DNA of 64,000 nt from Mantamonas sphyraenae (lineage: Eukaryota > CRuMs > Mantamonadidae), in NCBI GenBank assembly GCA_026936335.1, contig JAPMXV010000043.1, positions 310,001 through 374,000 on the forward strand, in the 5' to 3' direction. Below, piece by piece: positions 55,201 to 64,000 of the stretch. The notes beneath the pieces are model-generated. The model was not told where the DNA came from. It did not search any database and saw nothing but the letters and a program-made list of their open reading frames with translations. The position numbers and the translations under genes were made by a program. Every line of letters starts with the position of its first letter. The first letter of the stretch is position 1.

Positions 55201-56254
55201 ACGTGCTCGCTCGTGTGCCACCACACGGTACTCCTTTGCCCTCTCCATGGCCTCCCTTGCCTCTCGTTCCCTCCTGTGCGTCTCCTCCTGCGTTTCCCTG
55301 TGACTTGCCTCCAGCTTCGCCCTCCGTCGTCGTCGTGTGCGCTCCTCCTGCGCCCCGACATGCTTGGCCAGCACCTGCTGCTCGTACTTGTCCAACGCCT
55401 CCATGCGTTCCAACTCCACCTGGAAGTCCTGGATCTTCATAAACTCCAGCTCCATCAGTGCCAGTTGCTTCTCCGCCAATTGCAGGTACTTGTTCTCCTT
55501 GGCAATCGCTGCCTTTTGCGCATCACGCTGTTCCTCCGCCTGTGACAACACACACACACACACACACACACACATGCACATGCACACATACACACGCAGG
55601 GGTTCAACCCGCCATGGACATCTTGTGTGAGTACGAACAAACATGGATAGTCGAAAGGGAGCGGGAAGGCTAGGGGAGTGGGGCTCGGAGCGCGAAACGT
55701 ACCGCTGTAAACTGCTTGCCCAGGGCCTTGAGCTTGGCTTGGGCACTGACGTCGTCTTGGTTGGCCTGGAGGGCACTCATTTGACGTGCCAGGGCCTTGC
55801 TCTCCTGTCCCATGTTCTTGAGGGTGGCCTTGGCAATGGCCAGCCGTTCGCGACTCTCATCCACTTGGCGAGCGCGCTGGCGAACCTCGGCGGCACACTT
55901 TTCGATGTACTCCTTAGCAGCCACGCGTTCCTTGCGGGCCTCACGTGCGTCACGGCTGCGGAAGGAAGAAACCACCCCGTTGGCATCGGCATACTTGGCA
56001 ATGACCTCCTCCTCGGGCGGGAACTCGGGCGCTTGCGAGACAACCGTTGAGGCGTAGGAGACGTCCGACGCAGACTCCCAATCCGAGCCATCTTCGTCGT
56101 CCGATGACCCCTCCAATGCGTCAATCTCCTGCTGTTCGTCAAAGTCGTACATGTCTGCATCCTCATCCGCCAATCCACTGTACAGCGGGTCCTGCCGCCG
56201 CATCTGTTCTCGCTTCTCCATCCACTCGGCCAACAACGCCTCGTTGTCCCTGTG

Positions 56255-56292
<38 letters not shown>

Positions 56293-56463
56293 ATGGTTGC
56301 TTCGGGTTAGTACACACCGGCAAAGAGAGAGTACACGTGGATGAGTGTGTGTGTGTGTTCACCCTTGTAGAGGGACACCCGAGAGAGAGAGCGAGAGGCA
56401 AACGGGGGGTGGGCAAACGTACGAATCATCCGAGTGGACAGAACGAGCACTCATGCTACGCAT
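50363..56463 (-). CDS. CFAP74: Cilia- and flagella-associated protein 74 (central-pair ASH-domain protein); one frame break
   Basis: Component of the C1d projection of the axonemal central pair. Exons 56463-56423, 56249-55703 and 55539-50363 give about 1,921 aa (human 1,584). The N-terminal third is acidic and then long coiled coil (about aa 110-510). The conserved block KEFQGPAFISSP, FKDFDVGSTYRSTITLTNVS, PPGRMSAGL and SQTGPIDIPIRCLTKKAI matches CFAP74, followed by several Ig-like ASH/MSP domains (for example VEPGDGRMDMGDLLAGQSV). Low-complexity Ser/Lys/Glu inserts enlarge it. Near 50765-50785 one base is missing: the frame ends at SLQWRR, but the adjacent frame gives EFTVEALSAEATKAGFSVL, the expected end domain. 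Two introns hold (CA)n/(TG)n repeats. Divergent from the RSPH14-like gene. Confidence 0.93.
55549..55574. repeat. (CA)n microsatellite at the acceptor side of a CFAP74 intron
   Basis: About 13 CA units on the + strand, read as (TG)n in the gene and ending about 8 bases before the CAG acceptor at 55542-55540. Confidence 0.95.
56254..56291. repeat. (CA)n microsatellite abutting another CFAP74 acceptor
   Basis: About 19 CA units on the + strand, (TG)n in the gene, running almost to the CCACAG acceptor at 56252-56250. The pyrimidine tract is effectively replaced by a TG repeat. Confidence 0.95.
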
Positions 56464-56582
56464 CAGTGTCGTCGCTTGTGTGTGTTGTCCATTCTCTGTC
56501 ACAGCTGCTGTGTTGTGTGTCTGCGTGTGTCTGTGTTGCATCTCCAGCGTCCAGGGCTGTTGCCTCGGCAGCATCGTCGTCG
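56464..56582. promoter_or_regulatory. Bidirectional 5' region of CFAP74 (-) and the RSPH14-like gene (+)
   Basis: 119 bp between the start codons of two axonemal genes. Shared control is a reasonable inference. No X-box (RFX site) could be confirmed by eye. Confidence 0.4.
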
Positions 56583-58038
56583 ATGGAGCCTGTGCTTCGT
56601 GGCGACGAAGGACGCACCCTGCGCGAGCGCAGAGAGGCTTCAAACTCACTGCGCCGCGTGGACGGTTGCACGGGAGCCTGGACTGTGTCTGACCCTGTGG
56701 AGCTGCTCATGGGGACTGTGCGGTGCAGCGGGCAACCCGAAAACGGAGCGTGGTTGATTTGCCCCATGAGCCGCGTCGATTCGGATCTCCTGAAGAACAG
56801 GGTCCCTTTCATGGGCCCAGAGGTCATGAAGGGACATCTCGATGCCGATGAGATTGGCAATGCATTTGGTGAGTGGGGTTTTGGAGCCAGGGAAGAAGGC
56901 ACAACGGGACCAAGGCGACCGTTGCATCCCGTTTCTTCACAATAGCCACACACACACACACACACACACTCGACATGCACTCCTCCCTCATTGCCCCCCT
57001 CCTTCCCTCCCCTCCCTCCCTCCCTCACACACACACACACACACACACACAGGTCATGACGCCATCGAACAGATTGCAGACAAGCTGACGAGCCAGGATG
57101 TGTGGGAGGACAAAAAGACGGAGCTGCTACAGGCGTTGTTGGACAGTGTGGCGTTGGAAAGCACAGTGGTGCGTGTGGTGCAACACGAAAGCCTGCTCCT
57201 GTCGCTCAATGGCTTTGTGGGATCCAAGCTGGCGGAGCAGCGGTCGTTGTTGGCTCAGGTGCTGGGGGCGGTGGCCAGTCTGCCGCAAGGGAAGGAGGCC
57301 ATGGTGGCCTGTGGCTCACTGTACACCCTTCACAAGCTGCTTGGCGATGGTAGCGAACGAGTGCGTGTACAGGCGGGCGAGGCGGTGCGTGTGTTTGTGG
57401 ACACGGCAGCAGGGTGTGCGGCGTTGGAGGCCGACGAGGACTTTCGCCTGCGTACCCTTGTGGATGCCCTTTACGACGAGAATGACGCGCTGGCCTACGC
57501 CATGCTTCGTACAGTGGGCCATTTGACACGAAAGGACAGTGTGGTGGAAGCCATGCTGAATCTGGATCTGGTGGACGCCGTGATGCAGTTTATGACGCCT
57601 GCAGGCAAGGACGAAGCCCATCTGACTCCATACACTCGCCTGGCTGCCAGCCAGTGTCTTTTGAATCTGGCTGTGCATCCCGATGGCAAGGAAGCCATGG
57701 TGGCAGCCGATGTGCTTGCGGTTCTCAGCACCCAGCTCTTCCATCCCCTGTCGTCGCTGGCTGAAACCCTGCATTCCAGTCACACTCAGGTGCGCCAGAA
57801 TCTCGCCGGTATCTTTATGCTTGTGGCCACTTGCTTGTCGGGCAAGAAGGCCATCCTCGCCAACGGCATTGAGGGTCTCCTCTCCTGTGTCCTCGACGAA
57901 CAGCAGGACATTTCCAGCAACGCAATCACTGCTCTGAAACTCACCATGGAACTTCCGGCCGCCAAGCAGGCTCTACTCGTCCAGCTCAAGGAGCAGTCCA
58001 TGGAGGAGGCCGTCAAACCTCTGCTTGGCCTTCGGTGA
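56583..58038 (+). CDS. Armadillo-repeat protein, RSPH14-like (radial spoke head 14)
   Basis: 423 aa from exons 56583-56868 and 57053-58038, joined as IGNAFGHDAIEQIADKL. The body is ARM repeats, for example TRLAASQCLLNLAVHPDGKE and RQNLAGIFMLVATCLSGKKA. The pre-repeat block GHLDADEIGNAFGHDAIEQI resembles the RSPH14 lead-in HIDPTKAPIAFGSRALPKL in spacing, and the number of repeats fits RSPH14 (about 350 aa). RSPH14 is a radial-spoke-associated axonemal protein. Position opposite CFAP74 supports a ciliary role. Weak point: ARM proteins are numerous, so the family assignment is moderate. The intron ends (CA)n-CAG. Convergent with ATG10, 59 bp between stops. Confidence 0.6.
57027..57051 (+). repeat. 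(CA)n microsatellite directly at an acceptor of the RSPH14-like gene
   Basis: About 12 CA units run straight into the AG acceptor at 57051-57052, after a CCCT-rich stretch. A second CA repeat lies near the middle of the same intron (about 56946-56968). Confidence 0.95.
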
Positions 58039-58097
58039 TTCTATTGTACACCACAGCGAAATGAAAACGCAACGTCACACACTGTGTCACAATTGGA

Positions 58098-58760
58098 TCA
58101 TGAATTGGACGATGATGCGCGTGCACAGACGTCCATCAGACTGTGGTTGATGGTGTTCAGGCCACACTGGGCCAGTGCAAACGACAGCCACGTCAACAGC
58201 CACTGCGAGTCTTGCTTGTCACCCACCACGTCTTGCATGAGCTCCAGAGTATGGCACGGGTGAAGTGCATAGCACAAAACCTGTGTCATGCTCGGATGTT
58301 CCTGCTGTGTCATGAATGGCGTCCCCGACGAATCGTGTGCGTTCTCACCGCCCACAGCAGGCATCAGCTCACCCAGCTCGTCAAGAGACAACGTTGATCC
58401 TGTAAGCGTCCATGTAGGCATGATAAGAAGGGTGGGCACTGCATATGTGTCCGAGTACACCACAAAGAGCTGTGTGTCTATGGTGCTGCCACTCGCCTCT
58501 GCTTCCAATCGCCCTGCGTCGTCGTACTCGTTCAACCAGTCCTCATCCACGTCGTCCTGCTCATCCTTACTACCTTTGTCGTCGCCTCCTTCCACGTTGA
58601 CCTCCTTGCTGGTCCACCGCAGCGTCACGTGCGTGGAAAGGTACACCTGCACGCTCCCATCCCACTCGTCCACCCGCTCCACACACGTCCACGCCTGCTC
58701 CGTTCCCTGCGTGGCCTTGGCTACCACGCGACATTGCTCTGCAAAAGCATCTGAGTCCAT
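58098..58760 (-). CDS. ATG10: Autophagy E2-like enzyme ATG10
   Basis: Transfers ATG12 to ATG5 during autophagosome formation. 220 aa, single exon, the same length as human ATG10. The catalytic block reads MTQQEHPSMTQ, then YALHPCHTLELM, with the active cysteine at about C169 (C166 in human) in the HPC motif. LSLDEL precedes it and SQWLLTWLSFAL follows, as in the family. The YSDTYAVPTLLIMPTW strand matches the E2-like core (Y.VP.L.F). An acidic insert (about aa 60-90) is added. The start is the only nearby ATG in frame. Upstream on the same strand lies the tandem Kv gene, 179 bp away. Confidence 0.85.
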   Translation of the reverse strand: MDSDAFAEQCRVVAKATQGTEQAWTCVERVDEWDGSVQVYLSTHVTLRWTSKEVNVEGGDDKGSKDEQDDVDEDWLNEYDDAGRLEAEASGSTIDTQLFVVYSDTYAVPTLLIMPTWTLTGSTLSLDELGELMPAVGGENAHDSSGTPFMTQQEHPSMTQVLCYALHPCHTLELMQDVVGDKQDSQWLLTWLSFALAQCGLNTINHSLMDVCARASSSNS

Positions 58761-58939
58761 GTGCCAACGTTTGTGGATCGGAATGGATGGCGAAAGCAGC
58801 GCGCAACGTTTTTGTTCTTCTCTTTTGCAGTGTGCATGTGTTGTGTGGTTGTGTGTGCATGTGTTGTGTGGTTGTGTGTGCATGTGTGTGTGTGTGTGTC
58901 TCTCTCCTTGTGCGCGTTTTCTCACCCCTGTCCCTCCAT

Positions 58940-61900
58940 CTACTCTGGGATGGGAAAGTTGGGGCCATACGGCCTACCCGAGGTGTTCTCCTTCTCCTCA
59001 TCCTCCCAGACATCGTAGCGCGGGTCGTAATTGGCAATCTGCTTGGAGGCACGCACAAGCTGGTAGGCCACGCCGAACATGGTGCGGTTGAAGAGGAAAA
59101 AGGGCACCAATTCCTGAAGGACCTCCGGACGGAACTGAGCCTGCATGGTTTGCAGTTTGTCCACGAGAGCAGGCAGGTCCGTCATGCGTACGCTCTTGGA
59201 TTCCCTCAGCGAGCGCTGTTCGCTCTTTTCTTCGTCCCACACCTCTGCAAACGCGCTGCCAATCACAGTGATCGGGAACGCCAGGATGAGGATGCCACTC
59301 AACATACACACAACCGCCACAGCCTTTCCCCATGGGCTCAATGGCGTGTTGTCACCGTAACCCACGGTGGTCATGGTGACGAGAGCCCACCAGAACGAGT
59401 CTGGGATGCTCTGGAACGGCGTGACGGTGCCGTCCTGGTAGATGTACAGCGACGTGTCCTTCTCCAATGTGGTGATGCTGCCCTCGGCGTAGTACATGGC
59501 CGACGCAAACACAACAATGGCAATGCCCAGCAGAAAGACAAGCAGCTTCAGGGCGTCTGTGCTCTTCTTCATGGCACGCCCCACAAGCACAAAGCCGCGT
59601 GCGTACTTGCTCACCTTGAAGATGCGGAACACTCGCGCCAGGCGGATCACACGGATGACGGCAAAGCCACCGCCCAGGGCCGAGTCTGTCACACTCAGTT
59701 CGATGTAGTACGGCAGGATGGCAAACAGATCAATCAGGTTCAAGGGCTGAGGAACAAATTCCAGCACGTTGGGGCAGGTGAACAGGCGCACCAGGTATTC
59801 GATGGTAAAGTTGGCCACAGCAATGGTCTCCAGCACAAACCAGATCGGGTTGGAGCTCATGTGGTTTTGCGGCAGCGTTTCCACGCAAAAAGTGATGGTA
59901 CTGACAAAAATGAGCACCATGATCCACACAGTGATGGCCATGGCCCCCTTGCTGCTGTGCGGGTCGTCAAACAGCTGGAACAGGCGGTAGCGACGGATTT
60001 CGTGTTCGCTCAGTTCCGGACGGTACGGTTGCGGAAACAGCTTCTCACACAGCTCCCGCTTCCAGATGATGTCAAAGTGCTCCTCTCCGTTGTTGGCTGC
60101 CTCTTGGATGACACTCTGGAACATGGGCGTGAGTACCTGCATGTCCTTGAAAGCCTGCTCGGTGCTCTCCAGGAATTCGAGGATCTCATCCGTGCGGTTG
60201 TCCGCATCCACCTTGTAGTTCATCAACCTGCCCAGACGTGATTCCATCACTTCGTGTTCCAGCTCCTTGCGCCTCTCCTCGTCCAACACCTCCGCCCCAA
60301 TGGTCTTTTCAAACTCGAGCAGCTTCTTTTCGCGCAGCAGCTGCTTCTGCTTCTCCGCCTGCTTGCTCTCGGTCCACGTCTCGTCAAAGTTTGTGCCGAT
60401 GATGGTGATTGGAAAGGCAATGATGATGACACCGGCCAGCATGGTGATGGAGGCCACCAGCTTGCCCACGGGGGTGATGGGCACGTTGCCGGCGTCACCA
60501 TAACCCACGGTCGTCAGCGTGACAATACACCAATAGAACGAGTCCGGTATACTTTGGTAGCCCGAGCGTACGCCGGCCCCAAACGGCTCCACGTACACCC
60601 AGCCGCCGTACACGCCTTCGTTGGGATCCCACACGGAGCCGCTCTGCTCGGCAAAGTACATGCCCGAGGCAAACACAATCATGGCAATGCCCACCAGAAA
60701 GACCATGAGGTACAGCGCGTCTGTGCTTTTCTTCATGGCCTTTCCCACAAGCATAAACCCTGTGCTGTACTTGCTAAACTTGAAGATGCGAAAGACGCGA
60801 GCCAGGCGGATGACACGAATCACCGCCAAGCCACTCACGCCTGCGCTACTGCCGATGCTGGCTGCATCAATGATCAGTTCAATGTAGTACGGCAAGATGG
60901 CAAGCAGATCCACCAGATTGAGGGGTCCTGTGGGATGTGTGTACGCGATGGTGTGTGGCAACGCGAGAGGGGAATGCGAGCCAAGTCAGGAAAAGTGTGA
61001 GTGGCCGCTCGCAACGAGGCACATGGCACCTTCCTCTGTCGTCCTGCAAGGGGGGAAATTGGATCGCACGTGCCTGTCCATAGTGGACAAGTGGGGATGC
61101 ATAGGGGTACGGGGGCAGGCCCAGGCCCAGGCAGCGGCGCATCTAGTGCGCGGGAAAAGCCGGGCAACGGCAACCCTTGTCTTTGTGGCAGAAATGGGGA
61201 GGTGAATCACACAATGTGCGACGCAGGTGCGATGTACAGACGAGGGAGGCTGGGGTGACAATGAAGATGGAAGACACATACCGACGACAAATGCCAGAGT
61301 GTCCGCGGCGGTGAGGAGGCGGACCAGATACTCGACGGTGAAATGGGCGACGGCGACAGTTTCGAGCGTTGCAAAGACGTCGTCCTCGGTGCGGTTGGTG
61401 CGTGTGCTGGGCAGTGACTCCATGCAAAAGGTCACTGTGGACATGAGAATGAGCAGCATGATCCAACCTGCAATGAACATGGCCTGTGTGCGCAGAGGTG
61501 AGTTTGCGTGTAAGCAACGGGACGAGTTTGGTTTCCAGGATTGACCTGAGTTTGGCCTCCTGTGTTTTCGCCTCGCCGGGCCGCAGAAGGGACGCATGAA
61601 ACAGCCTGCGCCGACAGTCACTCGACTGGCAAGTGTGGCACGTGTGGTTTCACTCACCGTGACGGAGCTCTGTGGCTCGTCGAACAGCGTGAAAATGCGC
61701 TTCTTCCACTTCTGCACGGTGGTCAGCTGCGGTGCCTTGGGCATCATTCCCAGTTCATCCTCGTCGTCCGACACCTCTGATGAGATGGAGCTGCGTCGTC
61801 CGGCCACTGTGTAGGTGGTGACCTCGATGGCATCCTTAAAGTAGTTTTCCTTCTCGCTGGCGACTGCGGTGCCATACTCGATCTCCACACCGGCCAGGTT

Positions 61901-61987
61901 CAACTCAAACTCGCCCAGTTCTGTCCTGCGCTTCTTGTTGGCGCGACCACGGTACACCCGCGACCCCAACGATACAACCCCGGACAT
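58940..61987 (-). CDS. Voltage-gated K+ channel with two complete Kv units in one polypeptide
   Basis: 839 aa from exons 61987-61658, 61483-61282 and 60927-58940, all in phase. Unit I: S1 after KRIFTLFDEPQSS (about aa 111-180), S4 VIRVIRLARVFRIFKF, filter TLTTVGYGDAG (about aa 319). Unit II: RLFQLFDDPHSS before S1 (about 500), S4 VIRVIRLARVFRIFKV, filter TMTTVGYGDNT (about 700). Both units keep the four S4 Arg, the S4-S5 text GKAMKKSTDAL or GRAMKKSTDAL, and the S6 Pro of FPIT(I/V)IG. No T1 tetramerization domain is seen; a Lys/Glu-rich helical linker of about 150 residues joins the units. Two such chains could form one pore, as in two-pore channels. Plasma membrane or ciliary location is open. 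Confidence 0.93.
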
Positions 61988-62101
61988 CGATCAGTGAACG
62001 TGTCTGTTCTTATTGTGTCTCTGCGTGCGCTCGGCACAAGTTTCCTCTCTCCCGCCCCAACCACCCAACCACCTCCTCTCATTTGCCCCGTCTCACAGCG
62101 C

Positions 62102-64000
62102 TCACTTGCGTGCTCGTGCATGCACACTGATGACAACAGTGCCGATTTCCTGGTCCTTGCTGTCGACAAGGGCCACCTGTGTGTCGCGCAAACCATCACC
62201 ACGCATCTGTACCACCGACGTGATGTCCAGTTTGGCCGTGCAGAACGGGGTCATGTCTGCGTCCTCGTCCGCCTCCTCTTCGATGTCGTCGTCAAAGAAC
62301 AGCAGTTCCGTCACCATGGGTTTGTCCTCACGCACCGCTGTTTCCACCAGCTTGCGCATCATGCGGCTCGTCTTGGCATCCTTCTGCACGTCAAACGTGT
62401 GCTTCAGCTCCAGGTTCACCATGCCATCGTTGTTCTTGGGCAGGTCCACAAAGTCAAACTCGTGCTTTTCGTTCACAAACGGCAGTGTCACGCCCACGCT
62501 GTGCATCTTGAACTGTGCAGGATCCACCGCCATCTCCTTCAGCTCAAACGTCACACTTTGGATCTCTGGCAGCGACATTTCCTCTTCCCTTTCTCCCTCT
62601 CCATTCCTTCCTGCCTCCTGTGCTTCATCCTCCGCCTCCTTGTCTTGCTTGTCCTTCAGCTGAGCAACCACGGCCGCCATTCCCTGCTCCTTGCTCTTGG
62701 CCTTGGACTTCTCTTGCGCATACTCATTCCCATTCTCCTCCTCCTCCTCCTCCTCCTCTTTCTCCTCCTCTTCAGCCTTTTTCACCGGCTTGGGTGTCTC
62801 CCTGCGTCCCACCAATCCCCGCTTGGGCTGCGATGGCGGACGCCTGCCACTTGCCGGCCGTGGCGGTGCCGTTCCCCCTCGTCCGCCACTCAGAGGTCGT
62901 CTCAAGCTGCTGCTGCTGCTTCCACCACGCCCTGCATCAGTGCCACCCATTCGTCCCCTGGGTGGAGGCAATGCACGCGACGAGGAGGACGAGGACGATG
63001 GTTGCACCTCCTGCACCTCCTGCACCTCCTCGTCCAAGCCTGTGTCTGCACCATCGAGGTCATCGTACGTCGTGTCGTCGTCCCCTTGGCGGCCTTCCTC
63101 CCTGTCCAGCTGCTGCACCCTGCGTGGCGGCGGTGCACGTGGATGATGCCCAGCAAGTTGATCAGGATGGGTTGCCTGGCTTGCCAGGGCGTGTTCCAAC
63201 TCCTGCTTGCGCTGTGCGTTGACGTCGGTGCGACGAAACTCGACGCTGATGCGAATGGTGCCGTTGCGCTTGTCGTCAGCATCCATGATGGGATACTCGC
63301 TGGTGATGGACCCCTCCGTGAGCAGCATGGACAGATCCACCTCGGCCGTGCCAAAGTAAAACTCCGGGTCCGGGTCGTTGTCGTCAAACACATGCACCTC
63401 CAGCTTCTGCGTGCGCAGGTGGTGCTCAAACTGGTCGGTGACCTGCACGGGGAACCGTTTCGTGTCACGCATGACCGGACTGTCACCCTCGGGCGCCACC
63501 TCGGTGGCATACTCTGCATAGTGGTAGAACTGGTAGACAGCATACGCCGCCGCTCCCTGGCCCTTGTTGCCACTGCACTGCCGCTGCCGCTGCTGCGGCC
63601 CGCACGGGTCTTGAGACCGCGACACTCGATCAGCGAGACAAACACCTCGGTGCGATCCTCGTCGGCAATCACCACACCCACCTCGCTGCGCTTGCCCTCG
63701 CTGAGGTAGGGCAACGGCGCCTCCTCGTGGAAGGCGGTCATGTACCGAGCACGGTCGCGGTAGGCGCGTATCTTGTCGCCCATGGGCTTGAGCATGGCCA
63801 TGGACAGGCGCAGGGAACCCACGCGGCCTGCGTAGGGTTCGCTGATGCTGGTCACTGCCACCTCACGCTCCACACGTGCGCCACCGTTGCGCATGAGTTC
63901 GCGCAGGTCGATGTACGCACGTCCCACCTGGTAGTGGTTGACGCCGTGGCATCGGTTGACCTCGAGACACAGCTTGTGCTGGTCCATGAAACCCAACAGA
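62102..64000 (-). CDS. RPGRIP1L: RPGRIP1/RPGRIP1L-like transition-zone protein, C-terminal part (5' end outside the window); one frame break
   Basis: Ciliary transition-zone scaffold. The visible part (about 630 aa) starts inside the first C2 domain (LEVNRCHGVNHYQVGRAYID, then GSLRLSMAMLKPMGDKIRAYRDRARYM) and continues with a second C2 domain, YAVYQFYHYAEYATEVAP, then VHVFDDNDPDPEFYFGTAEVDL and NGTIRISVEFR. A long Pro/Arg/Ser/Glu linker follows and a final C2-like domain with MVTELLFFDDDIEE and TAKLDITSVV. Near 63560-63595, in a GGCAGC repeat, one base is missing; the two frames otherwise abut exactly. RPGRIP1 and RPGRIP1L share this layout; the ubiquitous RPGRIP1L is more likely. Start of the gene not in the window. 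Confidence 0.82.

Noticed and set aside
55598-55615. tRNA-like B box (GGGTTCAACCC) in a CFAP74 intron
   Set aside because: No A box or cloverleaf could be built around it within tRNA distance; chance resemblance.
1-64000. CRISPR arrays, insertion sequences or retroelements
   Set aside because: No regularly spaced repeats, transposase, reverse transcriptase or integrase motifs, or terminal repeats were found on either strand; repeats are simple microsatellites.

Overview
The window is nuclear DNA of a flagellated, selenocysteine-using unicellular eukaryote. Supporting signs are GT-AG introns of about 60-380 nt, 28 genes in 64 kb on both strands, gaps often under 120 bp, ciliary genes (CFAP74, an RSPH14-like ARM protein, RPGRIP1L) and SEPSECS. 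No bacterial operon, rRNA or CRISPR array is visible. The lineage cannot be fixed from sequence alone; a stramenopile such as a labyrinthulomycete, or a unicellular holozoan, are guesses.

Layout. 0-9 kb: the 5' end of farnesyltransferase alpha (-), a large RME-8/DNAJC13-like protein with no J domain (+), and methionine sulfoxide reductase B (+). 9-21 kb: a MORN-VPS9 Rab GEF (-), COX15 (+), an acyl-CoA synthetase fused to a four-helix membrane domain (-), an MbtH-family protein (-) and proteasome ATPase Rpt5 (+). 21-32 kb: a small glycine-2 protein (-), an AlkB/F-box/LRR gene (+), a CDK10/11-like kinase (-), eIF2-gamma (-), a Dbp5-like helicase (-), COMMD9 (+) and a PPR-like protein (+). 32-45 kb: a large helical protein (-), a Patched/RND-type permease (+), TRIP13/PCH2 (+), SEPSECS (-), an ADP-ribosylglycohydrolase (+), ADAT3 (-) and a four-helix membrane protein (+). 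45-64 kb: a BK-like K+ channel (-), CFAP74 (-), RSPH14-like (+), ATG10 (-), a K+ channel with two complete Kv units in one chain (-), and the C-terminal part of RPGRIP1L (-).

Functional threads. Several genes act on tRNA or translation (AlkB/ALKBH8-like, ADAT3, SEPSECS, eIF2-gamma). Several act in endosomes or autophagy (RME-8-like, MORN-VPS9, COMMD9, ATG10). The right-hand 20 kb is rich in ciliary and ion-channel genes. Apart from spacing and shared 5' regions, there is no sign that the genes are regulated together.

Quality note. Nine otherwise intact conserved genes each need one extra base to keep the homologous reading frame, always in the same direction. This looks like base-deletion error in the sequence rather than decay, and exon ends near those sites are approximate. 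Most conspicuous biology: the tandem Kv channel, a eukaryotic MbtH-like protein, the AlkB-F-box-LRR fusion, the membrane-anchored acyl-CoA synthetase and an 8-nt microexon in eIF2-gamma.
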